From contig CM049308.1 in the NCBI GenBank assembly GCA_026874595.1, positions 34,528,027-34,592,026 on the forward strand: a DNA stretch of 64,000 nt, given 5' to 3'. The notes below the pieces were generated by a model. That model worked only from the letters and a program-made list of their open reading frames with translations. It did no database searches and was not told the origin of the DNA. Below, piece by piece: positions 61,354 to 64,000 of this stretch. This stretch comes from Sipunculus nudus. Lineage: Eukaryota > Annelida > Sipuncula > Golfingiida > Sipunculidae. Every line of letters begins with the position of its first letter. Position 1 is the first letter of the stretch. The translations under genes and the position numbers were made by a program.

Positions 61354-61985
61354 ACACTTACCAGTTTCCCGGACATTGATAATGAAAACGCCATTCATTA
61401 AGTTGATACGAACTTGGTCTACTATCGATATATCTACAATCAAACCACTGCACGGAAAGTATCGACCCTCCCCCCCCCCCTTCAACAATTGATGGTTTAA
61501 TATGGATACAAAGAAAGATTGTAGTGGATTGAATCGTTCAGTCGACGTGTTTGTACAACACTGATTCCATGACGTGGCTCTGAGATAATATATATTAGAC
61601 TATCACTAAAAAAATATTGTTTCTCTTAATGTCGTTACATCAAAAGTGACATTCTGGTAGGCACTTAACTACTACCACTAGATGTTACAAGAACTGTTGC
61701 TACCACCACTTCTGACAAGAACGGTACCAGTTTCCACTGGTGTTTGAAATTAGTGTTATAAATGTAGAACTTGCTATAAATAACTGTCGTATTTTCATAT
61801 TAACTTGCATTTCACTGTTGAATAAATTTAAAATATGGATCACTGTTATGTCGTACTTTTCTTAAGCCAGCCCCACCCATCCTATTTCATAAAGACCTTA
61901 TAAGAACATTTCCAATACAGACAGCAACCCCTTCTTTGTTTTTAAAATTTACACTAGCACACACCGGGCGACAACACAGCCGTTT
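61354..61985. other. non-coding host flank
   Basis: C-run at 61,471-61,480. No gene seen. Confidence 0.5.
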
Positions 61986-61990
61986 ATAGC

Positions 61991-62862
61991 ACAGGCATTC
62001 GTTTCCAGCACTACAATGGCCTAGAAACCGAAAACACATTGAGTATGGGCGATATACCCATTATAAAAGAACAAGGTAATGAACTCCACCGCTACGCGGG
62101 CAAGATAACTTTTTTTCACAAGTCTGAATTCGGGAGAATTATCCGCTTCACAAGCATGATCACGCGCCTTTTTGTTGAAAACATCCTTATTTACAAGATT
62201 AAACTTCCAAATATAAAAGTTCCCCACACTAACCGCGAATTCCAGAACGTTTATTCCAGCTGCGACACCGTCATTTGTCATGTATACATTTACTAGTTGC
62301 GGAAGTTGACGTCATCCTGGGCTTAATGTATGTTATGGTTATAGAACAGACGTTAATGTATACAAAACAAGTGATATAATGGTCCTGGTTGTGTTTGCAT
62401 GCCATGCCCACTGATTTTCAACTTCATTGACAATTTGACAGCTGTTTGAATTGTGCGCCTAAAAGAGATGTAGAAAACAACTGGTACCATGCAGCCAATG
62501 ACAGACGCCAGCTCAGGGGGAAATCCATTCAGCCCGGGATGACGTCAACTTCCGCAACTAGTAAATGTATACATGACAAATGACGGTGTCGCAGCTGGAA
62601 TAAACGTTCTGGAATTCGCGGTTAGTGTGGGGGACTTTTATATATGGAAGTTTAATCTTGTAAATAAAGATGTTTTCAACAAAAAGGCGCGTGATCATGC
62701 TTGTGAAGCGGATAATTCTCCGGAATTCAGACTTGTGAAAAAAAGTTGTCTTGCCCGCGTAGCGGTGGAGTTCATTACCTTGTTCTTTTATAATGGATAT
62801 ATCGCCCATACTCAATGTGTTTTCGGTTTCTAGGCCATTGTAGTGCTGGAAACGAGTGCCTG
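61991..62862. repeat. foldback inverted repeat, ~335-bp arms
   Basis: Arms 61,991-62,330 and 62,525-62,862 are near-perfect reverse complements: 'acaggca.tcgtttccagc' at the outer end, 'ttgcggaagttgacgtcatcc' at the inner end. The spacer is about 195 bp. The mirrored open frames on both strands (62,021-62,281 -, 62,573-62,833 +) are the same arm read twice. No transposase. It resembles a foldback/MITE element or a hairpin-forming palindrome. Confidence 0.85.
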
Positions 62863-63039
62863 TGGTTTATAGGTACCTGCACGTTTTGGTAACGCGGGAG
62901 TCCCGCTTCTCCAACTTCCCACGCACCCAAAAGTACATGGTTAGCGAACTGTCAATTGTTCCTCCCTGACTCCAGCTAAATACCGCACCTGGCAGCTGCG
63001 ACCCTCTCATTTGCATATGTGTGTGTGCCTGCTGCAGCA

Positions 63040-63240
63040 AAATTCTTTTGGGCAAATTCTTTTTTTGGCGGGATTATTCACGGATTATATCCCATTATTA
63101 TTTTTGGGCCTATGACTCATCCTCATTATTTTTGGGCTTATTTTCATCAAACCGTATTTTGGGCCTGATTTTAAAACTAGGTTTTGTGGTCTATAAGGAT
63201 TTATTTTTGGGCCTATTTTATACAAATATATAAAGGGCTT
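63040..63240. repeat. TTTTTGGGCCT-type short motif cluster
   Basis: 'ttttgggc(c/t)' recurs about six times (63,047, 63,100, 63,130, 63,158, 63,206 and similar), interrupted by AT-rich spacers. Non-coding. Confidence 0.45.
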
Positions 63241-63289
63241 TTTTTTAATTTTTTTTCCTCGGACTTAAAAAGTTTGCCTGTCAAGGGGT

Positions 63290-64000
63290 TTTTAGCGAAC
63301 CTGTGAGCTTATGCGATGGTGTGGCGTCGTCCGTCATCTGTCGTCCGTCGTCTGTACGTTAACCCATACTATCTTGAAAACGGCAAGAATTAGCATCACG
63401 AAGTTTTAATTCATAAAATTAGTCATCTAAAAAACTCTATCGAATTTTGCTTATTTTTTGGCTAACTGCATTTCCTTAGATTTTATAGGGAAAAAGCTAA
63501 AAAAGCTTAAAAAATATTCTTCTCTGAATATGTTCAGCCAAATTGTCCAATATTTTACAGAAATGATTCCTGGAACAATCTCCCTCAAGTTTGTTCGAAT
63601 GGTTTAAGTTCGGTGATTTTTGGCCGAGTAACAGGAAGTTGAACTTAATCATCTGTCCAAAAAAGCATTCTAAAATTACAATCTCAGGAAATGGCTTGAG
63701 CTATCATCACCAAATTTTATGCCAATGTTGGTCATATGAGTCATATCTAAAATTGAAGTATTGGTGGCGCCACCTGCATGGGCTTTTTTTGTACGGGGGT
63801 CATCAGTGCCCGTATCATACTGAAAGCTACAAATAACTTCTTCTCTGAAACGAAATGGCCAAATTGTTTAATATCGCACAGAAATGATCCTAGGGTAGTG
63901 CTTTTAGAAGTTTGTTCAAATGGTCTCAGTTCAGTGACTTTTGGCTAAGTTATAGGAAGCTGAATTTAGTCAGATGCCATAACAGCCCATTTTAGCTAAG
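63290..64000. repeat. dispersed host repeat with two ~323-bp copies
   Basis: 'gtgagcttatgcgatgg..tggcgtcgtccgtc' at 63,303 opens the block. 'ttcttctctga', 'caaattgt.caatat', 'cagaaatgat' and 'aagtttgttc.aatggt' then occur at about 63,515-63,680 and again at about 63,838-64,000. From memory this family is common in bivalves. It is cut by the window end. Confidence 0.6.

Noticed and set aside
62021-62833. Two mirrored 86-codon ORFs as a duplicated gene
   Set aside because: They are the two arms of one inverted repeat. No motif, and both are equally open on the opposite strand.
1-64000. CRISPR arrays, rRNA genes and bacterial operon signals
   Set aside because: No regularly spaced short repeats with unique spacers, no rRNA-like conserved blocks, and eukaryotic gene signals throughout.

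Overview
This is eukaryotic nuclear DNA: AT-rich, no prokaryotic operons, GT-AG introns, AATAAA signals, TATA boxes and many diverged repeats. Repeat families such as the (GACA)n tract running into an 'agctcaggtgac...cagctgagctaaaa' block (2.78-2.87 kb) and the 'gtgagcttatgcgatgg..tggcgtcg' block (63.3 kb) are, from memory, common in bivalve molluscs. I infer a bivalve or close relative; no host gene fixes the species.

Region 1 (1-30,825) is host repeat-rich sequence. It holds a 1.0-kb duplicated segment (1.04-2.07 and 13.23-14.25 kb) carrying an Ig-like exon and a decayed LINE reverse transcriptase fragment. Other contents are further L1/Tx1-type RT remnants (6.8-7.26 kb +, 20.08-20.43 kb -), a large inverted duplication (8.2-10.63 / 15.59-17.65 kb), a ~145-bp minisatellite (18.8-19.98 kb), and a dead PIF/Harbinger transposase (26.0-27.19 kb). 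I see no intact host gene.

Region 2 (30,826-59,359) is the centrepiece: a 28.5-kb Polinton/Maverick (adintovirus-like) element. It has ~1.39-kb terminal inverted repeats starting AGTAGTG and a TATATA 6-bp target duplication. Left to right it carries TIR arrays with repeated TGACGTCA sites, a noncoding tandem-repeat zone, a multi-exon zinc-finger leader followed by a spliced family B DNA polymerase with intact exonuclease and polymerase motifs, a packaging ATPase, two small basic/acidic proteins, a DD35E retroviral-type integrase, a Cys/His-rich protein, two related structural (candidate minor capsid) proteins, a coiled-coil protein, a basic core-like protein, the double-jelly-roll major capsid protein (broken by one frameshift) and an adenain-like protease. 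A minus-strand block follows, with two overlapping ORFs and a pX-like basic/hydrophobic ORF, then three plus-strand genes of unknown function near the right TIR, at least two with a clear TATA box. Together these cover protein-primed replication, integration, packaging, capsid assembly and proteolytic maturation.

Region 3 (59,360-64,000) is host flank. A ~1.4-kb host unit is present twice: one copy is split by the Polinton (30,018-30,825 + 59,366-59,945) and the other, 59,946-61,353, is an uninterrupted 'empty site'. This proves the element's boundaries internally. Further right are a ~335-bp-arm foldback repeat (61.99-62.86 kb) and a diverged two-copy repeat at the end.

Most interesting: the intact ends with a built-in empty-site control, the intron-rich and exon-duplicated leader on the polymerase gene, the CRE-site arrays and outward poly(A) signals in the TIRs, the unknown right-end accessory genes, and two homopolymer-associated frame problems in an otherwise intact gene set.
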